Source: Siccirubricoccus phaeus (GTDB lineage: Bacteria > Pseudomonadota > Alphaproteobacteria > Acetobacterales > Acetobacteraceae). From it: a DNA stretch of 64,000 nt. The stretch covers positions 1 through 64,000 of the forward strand of contig NZ_SRXO01000007.1 in assembly GCF_008360935.1 (NCBI RefSeq), written 5' to 3'. Of the stretch, positions 25,959 through 35,050 are shown one piece after another (the first letter of the stretch is position 1; each line of letters opens with the position of its first letter). The notes under the pieces are model-generated. The model did no database searches. It was not told the DNA's origin and saw nothing but the letters and a program-made list of their open reading frames with translations. The position numbers were made by a program, and so were the translations under genes.

Positions 25959-26375
25959 ATGCTCATCACGCTGCCGCCGGACTATAAGCCAAGCGACGAC
26001 GAAGAGTTCATGAACCCCCAGCAGCAGGCGTATTTCCGCCAGAAGCTGCTGCGCTGGCGTCAGGAGCTGCTGCGGGAGGCCGGGGATACCCTGGCCAGCC
26101 TGTCCGCCGGCGGCATCACTGAGGCCGATCTCACCGACCGCGCCAGCGTCGAGACCGACCGGGCGCTGGAACTCCGCACCCGCGACCGCGCCCGCAAGCT
26201 GATCTCCAAGATCGACCAGGCGCTGGAGCGGATCGACAACGGCACCTACGGCTATTGCGAGGAGACCGGCGAGCCGATCGGCCTGCGCCGCCTCGAGGCC
26301 CGGCCGATCGCCACCCTCTCCATCGAGGCGCAGGAGCGCCATGAGCGGATGGAGAAGGTGCACCGGGACGATTAG
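25959..26375 (+). CDS. dksA: RNA polymerase-binding transcription factor DksA
   Basis: A 138-residue protein that binds the secondary channel of RNA polymerase and works with ppGpp. The coiled coil includes 'DRASVETDRALELRTRDRAR' with the acidic tip residues, then 'LISKIDQALERIDNGTYGYC'. The zinc-finger region 'YGYCEETGEPIGLRRLEARP' keeps only the first Cys; the other three ligands are replaced, the non-zinc form common in alphaproteobacteria. The start ATG 25959 gives normal length; an upstream frame from 25824 lacks support. A strong hairpin follows the stop. Confidence 0.93.
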   Translation: MLITLPPDYKPSDDEEFMNPQQQAYFRQKLLRWRQELLREAGDTLASLSAGGITEADLTDRASVETDRALELRTRDRARKLISKIDQALERIDNGTYGYCEETGEPIGLRRLEARPIATLSIEAQERHERMEKVHRDD

Positions 26376-26376
26376 A

Positions 26377-26409
26377 CCCCCAGTAAGCCGCTGCGCGGCT
26401 TCTTGGGGG
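26377..26409 (+). terminator. Terminator-like hairpin after dksA
   Basis: CCCCCA-GT-AAGCCGC pairs with GCGGCTT-C-TTGGGGG around TGC, beginning 2 bases after the dksA stop. Long G+C stem, no T-run. Confidence 0.6.
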
Positions 26410-26410
26410 C

Positions 26411-26492
26411 CCCGAGGGCGCTCGATGAGCGATACCTCGCACAGCCTGTCGCGGCAAAGCCGCGCCAGGGCAGCGAGCGGTCCGGTTTCCAC
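26411..26492. repeat. 82-bp direct repeat, copy 1
   Basis: It starts CCCGAGGGCGCTCG and ends GCGGTCCGGTTTCCAC, with CACAGCCTGTCGCGGCAAAG inside. A second copy lies at 26615-26695 in the same direction. The 370-base gap between dksA and the SDR holds no gene; these two repeats and a terminator fill most of it. Confidence 0.7.
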
Positions 26493-26614
26493 ATTCCGCA
26501 GGCAGGGCCGGCCTCTCGCCTGTTCCCCACGAAGCTGCCGCGCGGCTCCGCGGGGGTCTATCCCCATGATGTCGCTGGCCCTACGGCATCGCTGGCGCGA
26601 CGCCATGGGGCGCC

Positions 26615-26695
26615 CCCGAGGGCGCTTGTCGAGCGAGGTCTAGCACAGCCTGTCGCGGCAAAGCTGCGCCAGGGCAACGGGCGGTCCGGTTCCAC
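26615..26695. repeat. 81-bp direct repeat, copy 2
   Basis: It matches 26411-26492 over nearly its whole length with about a dozen differences and one missing T in TCCGGTTCCAC. A third, more diverged copy is at about 47380-47466. No open frame crosses it. Confidence 0.7.
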
Positions 26696-26745
26696 TACGG
26701 GCGTTCCGCGATTAGCCTTCTCCCGGAAGCAGGGGAGGGGGTGCC

Positions 26746-27495
26746 ATGCGTCTTCAGGACAGGCGGGCGATCATCACCGGCGGGGCCTCGGGCATCGGCC
26801 TGGCCTCGGCGCGGCTGTTCCTGGCGGAAGGCGCACAGGTGGCGCTGCTGGACCGGAATGAGGCGGCGCTGGCCGCCGCCACCGCCGAGCTGGGCTGCGC
26901 CGGCTTCACCCTGGATGTCGCCGATCCCGCCACGGTGGCGGCGGCAGTGGATGGCGCCGCCGGGCTGCTCTCCGGCCTGGATCTGGTGGTGAATGCCGCC
27001 GGCATCAGCCGCTGGGCGCATTTCGAGGACACGACGCCGGAGCTCTGGCGCCAGGTGATGGCGGTGAACCTGGACGGGCCGTTCCATGTCTGCCGCGCCG
27101 CCTTGCCGCATCTCCGGGCTGCCGGGCGGCCGGCCGCGGTGGTGAACCTGGCTTCCGCCGCCGGGCTGATGCCGCGGCCGAATTACACCGCCTATGGTTC
27201 CTCCAAGGGCGCGCTGGTGATGTTCACCCGCACCCTGGCCTTGGACCTGGCGAAGGAGGGCATCCGCGTGAACGCCGTCTGCCCCGGCGCCATCCTGACG
27301 CCGATGGTGACGGAGGCGCTCGAGGCCGCGCCGGACCGCGCCGCGGCGGAGGCGGTGTTCCTGGCGCGCTACGCCCTGGGCCGCTTCGGCCAGGCGGAGG
27401 AGGTGGCGCGGGTGGTATTGTTCCTCGCCAGCGACGAAGCGAGTTATGTTACCGGCGCCGCCTATACCGTGGATGGCGGCAGCGTCTTTCACTGA
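26746..27495 (+). CDS. Short-chain dehydrogenase/reductase (classical SDR)
   Basis: A 249-residue NAD(P)-dependent oxidoreductase. Cofactor motif 'ITGGASGIGLASARLFLAEG' near residues 11-30, 'VVNAAGISRWAHF' after it, catalytic Ser in 'NLASAAGLMP', and 'YTAYGSSKGALVMFTR' supplying Tyr and Lys. The C-terminus has 'YVTGAAYTVDGGSVFH'. It is followed 39 bases later by a Bug receptor gene on the same strand, so it probably acts on the compound that receptor binds; the substrate is unknown. Confidence 0.9.
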   Translation: MRLQDRRAIITGGASGIGLASARLFLAEGAQVALLDRNEAALAAATAELGCAGFTLDVADPATVAAAVDGAAGLLSGLDLVVNAAGISRWAHFEDTTPELWRQVMAVNLDGPFHVCRAALPHLRAAGRPAAVVNLASAAGLMPRPNYTAYGSSKGALVMFTRTLALDLAKEGIRVNAVCPGAILTPMVTEALEAAPDRAAAEAVFLARYALGRFGQAEEVARVVLFLASDEASYVTGAAYTVDGGSVFH

Positions 27496-27534
27496 AGCGC
27501 CGGCCCCCCGGCGCAGGACGGAGCCGGGACCCGC

Positions 27535-28500
27535 ATGAGAACACTGCGCCTTTGCGCCATGGCCCTGCTGGGCCTGGCCCTTGTCGCCCCGGCCGAGGCC
27601 CAAAACTGGCCGGAACGGCCGCTGCGCCTGCTGGTGCCCTTCGCCCCGGGCGGGGTGACGGACAGCATCGGCCGGCTGGGGGCCGAATGGCTGGGCGCCA
27701 GGCTGGGCCAGAACGTGGTGGTGGAGAACCGCACCGGCGGCAATGGCGTGATCGCGGTGGAGGCGGCGCTGCGCAGCCCCGCCGACGGCTACACGCTGCT
27801 CACCGCCAGCGCCTCCCAGATGGTGATGCTGCCGGCGCTGACGCGGGTTTCCTATGATGCGGCGCGGGATTTCGCGCCCGTTTCCATCCTCGGCGCCAAT
27901 CCGCAGGTGCTGGCGGTCTCGGCGAAGCTGGGGGTGACCACCCTGACAGAATTCCTGGCGAAGCTGCGGGCAGCGCCGGAGGGGCTGAGCTATTCCTCCG
28001 GCGGCAACGGTTCCTCCAACCACCTGGCCATGGCGCTGCTGCTGCACCGGACCGGGCTGCGCGCCGTGCATGTGCCCTATCGCGGCGGGGCGCCGGCGAT
28101 GCAGGCGCTGCTGGCGGGCGATGTGGCGGCCTATTTCGGCAACCCCTCGGACATCATCCCCCATGCGGGAGGTGGGGCGATCCGGGTGCTGGGCGTGGCG
28201 GGGCGGGCGCGGATGGCGGCGCTGCCCGAGGTGCCGACCATCGCCGAAGCGGGGGTGCCGGGCTTCGTCGCGGAGACCTGGAACGGCATCGTCGCCCCGG
28301 CCGGGACGCCGGCGCCGGTGCTGGAGAAGCTGGCGGGCACCCTGAACACGGCCTGCGGGGATGCCGGCTTCCGGGCGGCGCTGGAAAGGCTGGGGACGGT
28401 GCCGGTCTGCGCCTCGCCGGCGGCGATGCGGGAGGCGATCGCCATGGACGGGACGCAGTGGCGGGAACTGGTGCAGGCTGCCGGGCTCAGGCTGGAATAG
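27535..28500 (+). CDS. Bug-family periplasmic receptor 3
   Basis: A 321-residue substrate-binding protein with a signal peptide ending 'VAPAEAQ' near residue 22. Mature start 'WPERPLRLLVPFAPGGVTDS' and 'GGNGVIAVEAALRSPADGYT' are standard. It ends 'ELVQAAGLRLE'. It is co-transcribed with the SDR upstream. No membrane transport partner is adjacent. After it come a series of hairpins, then convergent grxD. Confidence 0.9.
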   Translation: MRTLRLCAMALLGLALVAPAEAQNWPERPLRLLVPFAPGGVTDSIGRLGAEWLGARLGQNVVVENRTGGNGVIAVEAALRSPADGYTLLTASASQMVMLPALTRVSYDAARDFAPVSILGANPQVLAVSAKLGVTTLTEFLAKLRAAPEGLSYSSGGNGSSNHLAMALLLHRTGLRAVHVPYRGGAPAMQALLAGDVAAYFGNPSDIIPHAGGGAIRVLGVAGRARMAALPEVPTIAEAGVPGFVAETWNGIVAPAGTPAPVLEKLAGTLNTACGDAGFRAALERLGTVPVCASPAAMREAIAMDGTQWRELVQAAGLRLE

Positions 28501-28502
28501 TC

Positions 28503-28574
28503 GAGGAGGGCTCTGCCCCCTCTCTCGCATCGGACGCAGTGCGTCCGATCCCGCAAAGGGCCGGAGGGCCCTTT
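28503..28574. terminator. Cluster of three hairpins after the Bug gene
   Basis: GAGGAGGGCTCTGCCCCCTC, then CGGACGCA-G-TGCGTCCG (28531-28547), then AAAGGGCC-GGAG-GGCCCTTT (28555-28574). They follow the Bug stop at once and precede the shared terminator repeat. Confidence 0.55.
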
Positions 28575-28611
28575 GAACCCTTGAGTTTTGCGCTTCGACC
28601 GACGGGCCCAA

Positions 28612-28679
28612 ACTCAAGGTTTCCAAAGGCCCTTCGGCCTTTGGTAGGGGGAGTTTGAGGGGGACAAAGTCCCCCTCAA
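28612..28679. terminator. Bidirectional two-hairpin terminator repeat, copy 2
   Basis: The same 68-base unit as 23335-23402 with a single base difference (C for T in the first loop). It lies between the convergent Bug gene (28500) and grxD (28681). Confidence 0.75.
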
Positions 28680-28680
28680 C

Positions 28681-29019
28681 TCAAGCCTCCGCGGAAACCG
28701 GCACGCCTTTTTCCTTCAGCAGGCTCTGCAACTCGCCCGCCTGGAACATTTCCATGATGATGTCGCAGCCGCCGACGAACTCGCCATCGACATACAGCTG
28801 CGGGATGGTCGGCCAGTTGGTGTAGGCCTTGATCCCCTCGCGGATTTCCATGTCCTCCAGCACGTTGATGCCCTTGAAGGGCACCCCCAGGTGGCTGAGG
28901 ATCTGCACCACGCGGGCGGAAAAGCCGCATTGCGGGAAGACCGGCGTGCCCTTCATGAAGAGCACCACGGGCTGGGCCTTGATCTCGCTCTCGATCCGCT
29001 CGAAGACCGGGTTGGTCAT
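28681..29019 (-). CDS. grxD: Monothiol glutaredoxin (Grx4/GrxD type)
   Basis: A 112-residue CGFS glutaredoxin that carries [2Fe-2S] clusters bound with glutathione. The motif '[13 protein letters not shown]' near residue 31 and '[19 protein letters not shown]' (cis-Pro and glutathione site) are visible. Its usual partner is a BolA protein, encoded 42 bases upstream. It is the last gene of the purine operon, a conserved arrangement in alphaproteobacteria. Confidence 0.95.
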   Translation of the reverse strand: MTNPVFERIESEIKAQPVVLFMKGTPVFPQCGFSARVVQILSHLGVPFKGINVLEDMEIREGIKAYTNWPTIPQLYVDGEFVGGCDIIMEMFQAGELQSLLKEKGVPVSAEA

Positions 29020-29061
29020 CTGCCGTTCCTTTCTCGCGCCGGCACCGGCGCCATGACAGGA

Positions 29062-29295
29062 CTATGTCGGGGCGGAAGTCTGCAACGCAAGGGCGTGCAG
29101 CTCCCCGCCCATGCGCCCGCGCAACGCGGCATAAACGATCTGGTGCTGCTGCACCCGGCTCTTGCCGCGGAAGGCCTCGGAAATCACGGTGGCGGCGTAA
29201 TGGTCGCCATCGCCGGCCAGATCCTCGATGGTGACCTGCGCGTCGGGCAGCGCCGCCTTGATCAGCGCCTCGATCTCTCCCGGCTGCATCGCCAT
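29062..29295 (-). CDS. BolA-family protein
   Basis: A 77-residue BolA-like protein. 'IEALIKAALPDAQVTIEDL' and 'GDGDHYAATVISEAFRGKS' followed by 'VQQHQIVYAALRGRMGGELH' are characteristic; the conserved His of 'RVQQHQIVY' is a cluster ligand in BolA-Grx complexes. It works with the adjacent CGFS glutaredoxin in iron-sulfur transfer or iron sensing. It begins 17 bases after purL. Confidence 0.93.
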   Translation of the reverse strand: MAMQPGEIEALIKAALPDAQVTIEDLAGDGDHYAATVISEAFRGKSRVQQHQIVYAALRGRMGGELHALALQTSAPT

Positions 29296-29312
29296 CGCGG
29301 TCCGCTCCCCCT

Positions 29313-31541
29313 TCAGCTCTCGGCCATCAGCGCCGGCAGGGTGGCCTCATGCGCCACCCTGAGGCTTGCCACGGATATGGAGGGGCCCTCGGCCAGAGCC
29401 AAGGCCTCCCCGCCGCTGCGGCCGAGCTTCATCGCCGGGACGCCCGCAGCCGCGGCGGCCGCCAGCAGCGCCGCCGCATCCGCCACCGCCAGGACATAGC
29501 GGCCCTGGTCCTCGCCGAACCAGAAGGCGTGGGCGGGGATGCCGGCCAGGGCGGGGGCAAGGCTGGCGCCGCACCCCCCGGCCATGGCCATTTCCGCCAA
29601 CCCAACCAGCAGCCCGCCATCCGAAAGGTCGTGGCAGGCCCGTACCTCCCCGGTCAGGATGCGGGCGCGGACGAAATCGCCGTTGCGGCGCTCGGCCGCG
29701 AGGTCCACCGGCGGCGGCGCGCCATCCTCCCGCCCCGCGATCTCCCGCAGCCAGAGGGACTGGCCGAGCCAGCCCTTCGTTTCCCCGATCACCACCAGGT
29801 CGAGCCCCGGCGCGAGGGACAGCCCGACCGCCTGGCCCACCTTCTCCAGCACGCCGACGCCGCCGATGGCGGGGGTGGGCAGGATCGCCCGCCCCTCGGT
29901 CTCGTTGTAGAGGGAGACATTGCCGCTCACGACCGGGAAGTCGAGCGCGGTGCAGGCGGCCGCCATGCCGCGGATGGCGGCGGCGAACTGCCCCATGATC
30001 TCGGGCTTTTCCGGGTTGCCGAAATTCATGTTGTCGGTGATGGCGAGCGGGCGGGCGCCGACCGCGGTCAGGTTCCGCCACGCCTCCGCCACCGCCTGCT
30101 TGCCGCCTTCCTCCGGGTCCGCGGCGCAGTAGCGCGGGGTGCAATCCGTGGTCATGGCGAGCGCCCGGGCGCCGCCCTTCTCCAGGCTCTCCTCCACCCG
30201 GACCACCGCGGCATCGGCGGCGCCGGGGCGGCGGGCGGTCTGGCCGCCGACCATGCTGTCATACTGGTCCCAGATCCAGCGGCGGGAGCAAAGGTCTAGG
30301 CTGCCGACGAGCTTGCCGAGGGCCGCCTCCGGCCCAACCGGGTCGGGGATGCTGGCGGCATCCAGCACCGGCAGCTTCGGCGTCTCGGCCGTCGGGCGCC
30401 GGTAGAGCGGTGCCTCGGATTCCAGCGGGGCAAGGGGGATATCCGCCTCCACCTGGCCGCGGTGCCGGATGACGATGCGGCCGGTGTCCGTCAGGTGGCC
30501 GATGACGGCGAAATCCAGCTCCCATTTGTGGAAGATCGCCGCCGCCTCGGCCTCGCGGCCGGGCTTCAGGATCATCAGCATGCGCTCCTGGCTTTCGGAG
30601 AGCATCATCTCATAGGCGGACATGCCCGCCTCGCGCTGCGGGACATCGTCCAGCACCAGCTCGATCCCGACGTCGCCCTTGCCGGCCATCTCCACCGAGG
30701 AGCTGGTCAGGCCGGCTGCACCCATGTCCTGGATGGCGACGATGGCGTCGGTGGCCATCAGCTCCAGGCAGGCCTCGATCAGCAGCTTCTCGACGAAGGG
30801 GTCGCCGATCTGGACGGTCGGCCGCTTCTCCTCGGAATCCGCGGAGAATTCGGCGCTGGCCATGGTGGCACCATGGATGCCGTCGCGACCGGTCTTGGAG
30901 CCCACGTAGACGACCGGGTTGCCGATGCCGGCCGCCGCGCTGAGAAAAATGCGGTCCTTCGGCGCAATGCCGACGGTCATCGCATTGACCAGTGGGTTGC
31001 CGTTGTAGGCGGGATGGAAATTCACCTCGCCGCCCACGGTCGGGACGCCGACGCAATTGCCGTAGCCGCCGATGCCGCGCACGACGCCGTCGATGACGCG
31101 CTTCATCCGTGGCGCCTCCGGCAGGCCGAAGCGCAGCGCGTTGAGGTTGGCGATGGGCCGGGCGCCCATGGTGAAGACATCCCGCAGGATGCCGCCCACC
31201 CCCGTCGCCGCGCCCTGATAGGGCTCGATGAAGCTCGGGTGGTTGTGGCTCTCCATCTTGAAGATGGCGGCCAGCCCGTCGCCGATATCGATGACGCCGG
31301 CATTCTCCCCCGGGCCATGGATCACCCAGGGCGCCTTGGTCGGCAGGCCGCGCAGCCAGACCCGGCTGGATTTGTAGGAGCAATGCTCCGACCACATGAC
31401 GCTGAAGACGCCGAGCTCGGTCAGCGAGGGGGCGCGGCCGAGGATGGCCAGCACCCGCTCATACTCATCCGGCTTCAGGCCGAATTCGGCGGCGAGCTGG
31501 GCGGCGCGTTCCGGGGGGAGGGGGGCGGGGGGCTGGGTCAT
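29313..31541 (-). CDS. purL: Phosphoribosylformylglycinamidine synthase, large subunit PurL
   Basis: A 742-residue enzyme that converts FGAR to FGAM in purine synthesis with PurQ and PurS. '[15 protein letters not shown]' near residue 45, '[20 protein letters not shown]' and '[13 protein letters not shown]' are family motifs. It is the small, Gram-positive/alphaproteobacterial form that needs separate PurQ and PurS, both present upstream. The start ATG 31541 is 7 bases after the purQ stop; the longer frame to 31598 runs into purQ. Confidence 0.96.
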   Translation of the reverse strand: MTQPPAPLPPERAAQLAAEFGLKPDEYERVLAILGRAPSLTELGVFSVMWSEHCSYKSSRVWLRGLPTKAPWVIHGPGENAGVIDIGDGLAAIFKMESHNHPSFIEPYQGAATGVGGILRDVFTMGARPIANLNALRFGLPEAPRMKRVIDGVVRGIGGYGNCVGVPTVGGEVNFHPAYNGNPLVNAMTVGIAPKDRIFLSAAAGIGNPVVYVGSKTGRDGIHGATMASAEFSADSEEKRPTVQIGDPFVEKLLIEACLELMATDAIVAIQDMGAAGLTSSSVEMAGKGDVGIELVLDDVPQREAGMSAYEMMLSESQERMLMILKPGREAEAAAIFHKWELDFAVIGHLTDTGRIVIRHRGQVEADIPLAPLESEAPLYRRPTAETPKLPVLDAASIPDPVGPEAALGKLVGSLDLCSRRWIWDQYDSMVGGQTARRPGAADAAVVRVEESLEKGGARALAMTTDCTPRYCAADPEEGGKQAVAEAWRNLTAVGARPLAITDNMNFGNPEKPEIMGQFAAAIRGMAAACTALDFPVVSGNVSLYNETEGRAILPTPAIGGVGVLEKVGQAVGLSLAPGLDLVVIGETKGWLGQSLWLREIAGREDGAPPPVDLAAERRNGDFVRARILTGEVRACHDLSDGGLLVGLAEMAMAGGCGASLAPALAGIPAHAFWFGEDQGRYVLAVADAAALLAAAAAAGVPAMKLGRSGGEALALAEGPSISVASLRVAHEATLPALMAES

Positions 31542-31548
31542 GCGTTCC

Positions 31549-32247
31549 TCAGGCCGCGGCGAAGCTCTCGGCCAGGCTCTCGAAGAGCGGCAAGCCATCC
31601 GTGCCGTCGATCTCCGGATCCACCTGGTTCTCCGGATGCGGCATCAACCCGAGCACGCGGAGATTGGGGGAAAGCAGCCCGGCGATATTGCGCGCGCTGC
31701 CATTGCGGTTGGCGGCTGCCGTCACCTCGCCCTGTGGCGTGGCGTAGCGCAGCGCCACCAGCCCCTCGCCCTCTAGCCGGTCGAGCGTTGCGGCATCCGC
31801 GAAGTAATTGCCGTCGCCATGCGCCATGGTGGCGCGGAAGACCTGGCCGCGCTGGAAGCGCCCGGTGAAGGGCGTATCCGCCCGCTCCACCCGCATGTGG
31901 CAATCCATGGAGAGGAAGCGCAGGGAGGCGTTGCGCAGCAGCGCCCCCGGCAGCAGGCCGGCCTCCGCCAGCATCTGGAAGCCGTTGCAGACGCCGAGCA
32001 CATGCCCGCCACGCGCCGCGAATTCCTTCACCGCGCGCATGATCGGGCTCTGCGCCGCCATGGCGCCGCAACGGAGATAGTCGCCATAGGAGAAGCCACC
32101 CGGCAGCACCACCAGGTCGAGCCCCGCGGGCAGCTCCGTATCCCGGTGCCAGAGTAGCGGCGGCCTATGGCCGGTCGCGCGCTGCAGGGCCAGCGCCATG
32201 TCGCGTTCCCGGTTGGTGCCGGGGAAGAGGATGATCGCCGCCTTCAT
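31549..32247 (-). CDS. purQ: Phosphoribosylformylglycinamidine synthase, glutaminase subunit PurQ
   Basis: A 232-residue class I glutamine amidotransferase that supplies ammonia to PurL. '[15 protein letters not shown]' and the nucleophile Cys in '[18 protein letters not shown]' (near residue 90) are visible, with the catalytic His/Glu in '[12 protein letters not shown]'. The start is ATG 32247 ('[17 protein letters not shown]'). It is 13 bases downstream of the second tiny membrane gene. Confidence 0.96.
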   Translation of the reverse strand: MKAAIILFPGTNRERDMALALQRATGHRPPLLWHRDTELPAGLDLVVLPGGFSYGDYLRCGAMAAQSPIMRAVKEFAARGGHVLGVCNGFQMLAEAGLLPGALLRNASLRFLSMDCHMRVERADTPFTGRFQRGQVFRATMAHGDGNYFADAATLDRLEGEGLVALRYATPQGEVTAAANRNGSARNIAGLLSPNLRVLGLMPHPENQVDPEIDGTDGLPLFESLAESFAAA

Positions 32248-32260
32248 CTCGCCTGGTCCT

Positions 32261-32449
32261 TCACCCCAACAGCCACAACGCCACGCCGGCCAGCAGCAGG
32301 GCGCAAAGCAGATAGCCCGCCAGATCCACCGCCACGCCAAGCCGCGAGAAGAACACCCGCCGCCAGCCGAAGAGCAGCACCGCCGCCAGCGTCACCACCA
32401 GCATCACCGCCGCGCCGAACCCGCCGAGCAGGGTGGCGAGGCTGTCCAT
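32261..32449 (-). CDS. Tiny membrane protein inside the purine operon (62 aa)
   Basis: A 62-residue protein with two hydrophobic spans ('[19 protein letters not shown]' and '[19 protein letters not shown]') joined by '[14 protein letters not shown]'. It starts at 32449, one base before the preceding gene's end, so the pair is contiguous. I know no function. Its place between purS and purQ is unusual; it may simply ride on the operon, or help attach purine enzymes to the membrane (speculation). Confidence 0.7.
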   Translation of the reverse strand: MDSLATLLGGFGAAVMLVVTLAAVLLFGWRRVFFSRLGVAVDLAGYLLCALLLAGVALWLLG

Positions 32450-32683
32450 TCAGCCCTGCAGCACCCGCAGCCAGTGCAGCCCGCCGAGCACCGCGAGCGT
32501 CACCACCACCGCCAGCGTCGCCGCCGTCAGCCAGCGGTTCAGCTTGCGCTTCTGCGCCGCCACCCAGCCGCCGGGCGGCTTCGCCACCGGCCGCAGCGCC
32601 GCCATCCGCTCCTCCCGCCAGCGCAGCCCGATGCTGATCAGCACCGTCAGCACCGCCATGATGAGGAGCGAGGCCTTAATCAT
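32450..32683 (-). CDS. Tiny membrane protein inside the purine operon (77 aa)
   Basis: A 77-residue protein with an N-terminal span ('SLLIMAVLTVLISIGL'), a basic cytoplasmic loop 'AALRPVAKPPGGWVAAQKRK', and a second span ('TAATLAVVVTLAVLGGL'). It lies 29 bases after purS and directly abuts the next tiny membrane gene. Some features recall twin-span HIG1-domain-like proteins, but the match is not firm. Function unknown. Confidence 0.7.
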   Translation of the reverse strand: MIKASLLIMAVLTVLISIGLRWREERMAALRPVAKPPGGWVAAQKRKLNRWLTAATLAVVVTLAVLGGLHWLRVLQG

Positions 32684-32712
32684 GGGCGCGCCTGCCGCAG
32701 GACATCACGGTC

Positions 32713-32952
32713 TCAGCCGACCGTGACCGAGAAGCTTTCGATCACCGTATTGGCCAGCAGCTTGCGCGCCATCTCCTCCGCCGCCGCCTTGGCCTTCACC
32801 GGATCGGTCTCGGCCAGCTCCAGCTCGATCACCTTGCCCGCCCGCACCTCGCCGATGCCGGCGAAGCCGAGGCCGGTGAGGGCATGGCCGATCGCCTTGC
32901 CCTGCGGGTCCAGCACGCCGGCCTTCGGCATCACCGTCACGAACGCCTTCAT
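32713..32952 (-). CDS. purS: Phosphoribosylformylglycinamidine synthase subunit PurS
   Basis: A 79-residue protein that bridges PurL and PurQ. 'MKAFVTVMPKAGVLDPQGKA' and 'VRAGKVIELELAETD' are typical, and the C-terminal 'LLANTVIESFSVTV' closes the small fold. It lies 85 bases after purC. The PurS-PurQ-PurL set matches the small-PurL system. Confidence 0.95.
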   Translation of the reverse strand: MKAFVTVMPKAGVLDPQGKAIGHALTGLGFAGIGEVRAGKVIELELAETDPVKAKAAAEEMARKLLANTVIESFSVTVG

Positions 32953-33037
32953 GCCTCAACCCTTCTCCCATGGAGGCCGCACCGATTCGCGCCGCCGGTG
33001 CTCGGCGCCGCCCGCGGCACCCGGCGACCGAAGGCGG

Positions 33038-33802
33038 TCATTGCAGCGTCTCCGGCCCCTTCATGTCCCTGACGCCGGCCTCCGGCAGGATGCCGAGGCG
33101 GCGCGCTACTTCCTGGTAGCCCTCCTCGACCTTGCCGAGATCGCGGCGGAAGCGGTCCTTGTCCATCTTCTCGCCGGTCTTGGCGTCCCAGAGCCGGCAA
33201 TTATCCGGGCTGATCTCGTCGGCCAGGACGATGCGCATCTCGTCATTCTCGTAGAGCCGGCCGAATTCCAGCTTGAAATCCACCAGCGTGATGCCGACGC
33301 CGAGCAGGAGCCCGGTGAGGAAGTCGTTCACCCGGAGCGCAAGCTGGACCATGTCGTCCAGGTCCTGGGTGGCGGCCCAGCCGAAGGCGGTGATGTGCTC
33401 CTCGCACACCATCGGGTCGTTCAGCGCCGCGTTCTTGTAGTAGTATTCGATGATGGAGCGCGGCAGCCGCGTGCCCTCGGCGATGCCGAGGCGCGTCGAA
33501 AGGCTGCCGGCCGCGACGTTGCGCACCACTACGGAAAGCGGAATGATCTCCACCTCCCGGATCAACTGCTCCCGCATGTTCAGCCGGCGGATGAAATGGG
33601 TGGGGATGCCAATCTCCATCAGCCGGCTCATCAGGTATTCGCTGATCCGGTTGTTCAGCACGCCCTTGCCGGTGATGGTGCCCCGCTTCTGGTTGTTGAA
33701 GGCGTGCGCGTCATCCTTGAAGTACTGCACCAGGGTGCCGGGCTCCGGGCCTTCGAACAGGATCTTGGCTTTGCCCTCATAGAGCTGACGGCGTCGCGCC
33801 AT
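33038..33802 (-). CDS. purC: SAICAR synthetase PurC
   Basis: A 254-residue ligase that joins CAIR and aspartate. '[16 protein letters not shown]' at the start (ATP site), '[15 protein letters not shown]' and '[20 protein letters not shown]' are diagnostic. It is the first gene of the operon purC-purS-two membrane genes-purQ-purL-bolA-grxD, so the operon promoter lies upstream of 33802. Confidence 0.96.
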   Translation of the reverse strand: MARRRQLYEGKAKILFEGPEPGTLVQYFKDDAHAFNNQKRGTITGKGVLNNRISEYLMSRLMEIGIPTHFIRRLNMREQLIREVEIIPLSVVVRNVAAGSLSTRLGIAEGTRLPRSIIEYYYKNAALNDPMVCEEHITAFGWAATQDLDDMVQLALRVNDFLTGLLLGVGITLVDFKLEFGRLYENDEMRIVLADEISPDNCRLWDAKTGEKMDKDRFRRDLGKVEEGYQEVARRLGILPEAGVRDMKGPETLQ

Positions 33803-34001
33803 GTGGAATGAATCCTTCTCTGGGCCCTGAAGCCGCGCGGCGCCTGTGGGGCGCCCGGCGCGGCCGGCCCGTCTCTGCGGCGGCGATATAGCAAGCGTGG
33901 CCGCCTGCCGCCACTTGCGGGGGACGAGAAGGGGTGCCGCCGCGCCCGAGCCCGCCCGGCCGGGGGGAGGCCCGCGGCCTTGTCACGGGACGCCCCTCGG
34001 G

Positions 34002-34017
34002 TCCAAAGATCTTTGGA
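34002..34017. terminator. Small palindrome TCCAAAGATCTTTGGA
   Basis: A perfect 16-base palindrome 20 bases after the NRDE gene stop (minus strand), in the gap before the purC promoter. It could terminate the NRDE transcript or bind a dimeric protein; no T-run follows. Confidence 0.35.
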
Positions 34018-34037
34018 AACCGCGGGTTAGAGGAAAG

Positions 34038-34781
34038 CTATAGCGGGACCGGCCGGAAGGGGGCGCGGTCCGGCGGGCCGGCGGCGAACAGCCATTGCAC
34101 CGCGCCATCCGCGCCCAGGGCCAGCAGGCTGGAGGATACGGTGCCGAACCCGCCCAGCGGCGGCACGTTCAGCGCGGCGCCGCGGGGCAGGCTGGGGTCG
34201 CCGCTGGTGTCGCGGTCGGCCAGCAGGGCGGCCCAGGCGGTCCACTCCCCGGCCACCGGGTCCGGCGGCGGGGCCGCCTGGAAGCGTGGCAGATGCCGGG
34301 CGGTGCGGGGGCTGGCCAGGTCGTTCGGGTCATGCGCCGTCACCATGCTTACCCCCGGCGGCAGGGGCAGGGCCTCCGCCCGGCCCTCGCCCAGGCCGCG
34401 CAGGAAGAAGGCCGAGTCGCGGTCGGCGATGACCATGTTGAAGCTGCGCCAGTCCCCCGCCGGCAGGGCGGCGATGGCGGCGGCCGCGGCGGCGGCATCC
34501 GGCGCCGCCAGGGCCAGCAGCGGCAGCTCCCCGCGGGAGCGCTTGCCGGGGGCGGGGCCGAGGCTGCCCGGGCGGTTCAGCACCGTGGCCACCACCCCGG
34601 CGCGGTTCACCGCCATCCAGCTCCCGCCGCCGCTGCGGTCCCGGCCGCCCACCACGCCGGGGCGGTCCGGCCACCAGGGGCCGGGCGGGTCCGCCGCCCG
34701 GTCCAGCATCTCGTCCCGGTTGGCGGCGATCAGCACCGGCCAGGCATGGCCCGGCCGGCGCAGCAGGATGACGGTACACAT
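34038..34781 (-). CDS. NRDE-family protein (DUF833/TANGO2-like)
   Basis: A 247-residue protein beginning 'MCTVILLRRPGHAWPVLIAA' with the signature 'NRDE' at residues about 21-24, then 'PWWPDRPGVVGGRDRSGGGS' and 'GVVATVLNRPG'. This N-terminal Cys/NRDE layout defines the TANGO2 family, of unknown but possibly Ntn-hydrolase-type chemistry, linked to haem or lipid handling in eukaryotes. The start at 34781 puts Cys at position 2, as in relatives; a longer frame to 34871 is rejected. Confidence 0.85.
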   Translation of the reverse strand: MCTVILLRRPGHAWPVLIAANRDEMLDRAADPPGPWWPDRPGVVGGRDRSGGGSWMAVNRAGVVATVLNRPGSLGPAPGKRSRGELPLLALAAPDAAAAAAAIAALPAGDWRSFNMVIADRDSAFFLRGLGEGRAEALPLPPGVSMVTAHDPNDLASPRTARHLPRFQAAPPPDPVAGEWTAWAALLADRDTSGDPSLPRGAALNVPPLGGFGTVSSSLLALGADGAVQWLFAAGPPDRAPFRPVPL

Positions 34782-35050
34782 TCGGGGCCGACTATAAGCC
34801 ACCGCACCGCTCCCGATAGGGCCGCCGCCGCCGCCGGAACGCCGCCCGCGGCTTGCTGGGCTGGTCTGCACGAAACGAAGGCATGATTTCGCGCTGCCCT
34901 CCGTTGCTTAGGCAGAGGCGCCGGATTTGGCCGGAAAACTGCCTGCTGGCGGGGCATCAATTGGGCACTCTGTATTAGAATATCCTCGTATCGGCATTGC
35001 TGCGCCGCCACTTCCATGGCCTGCTGGCCGCCGGAGCGAGGAATTGCCGT

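Noticed and set aside
24108-26606. Long upstream extension of the flgI frame
   Set aside because: The part beyond 25244 is antisense to fliX and dksA. A GTG start with GGAGAG and a signal peptide sits at 25244.
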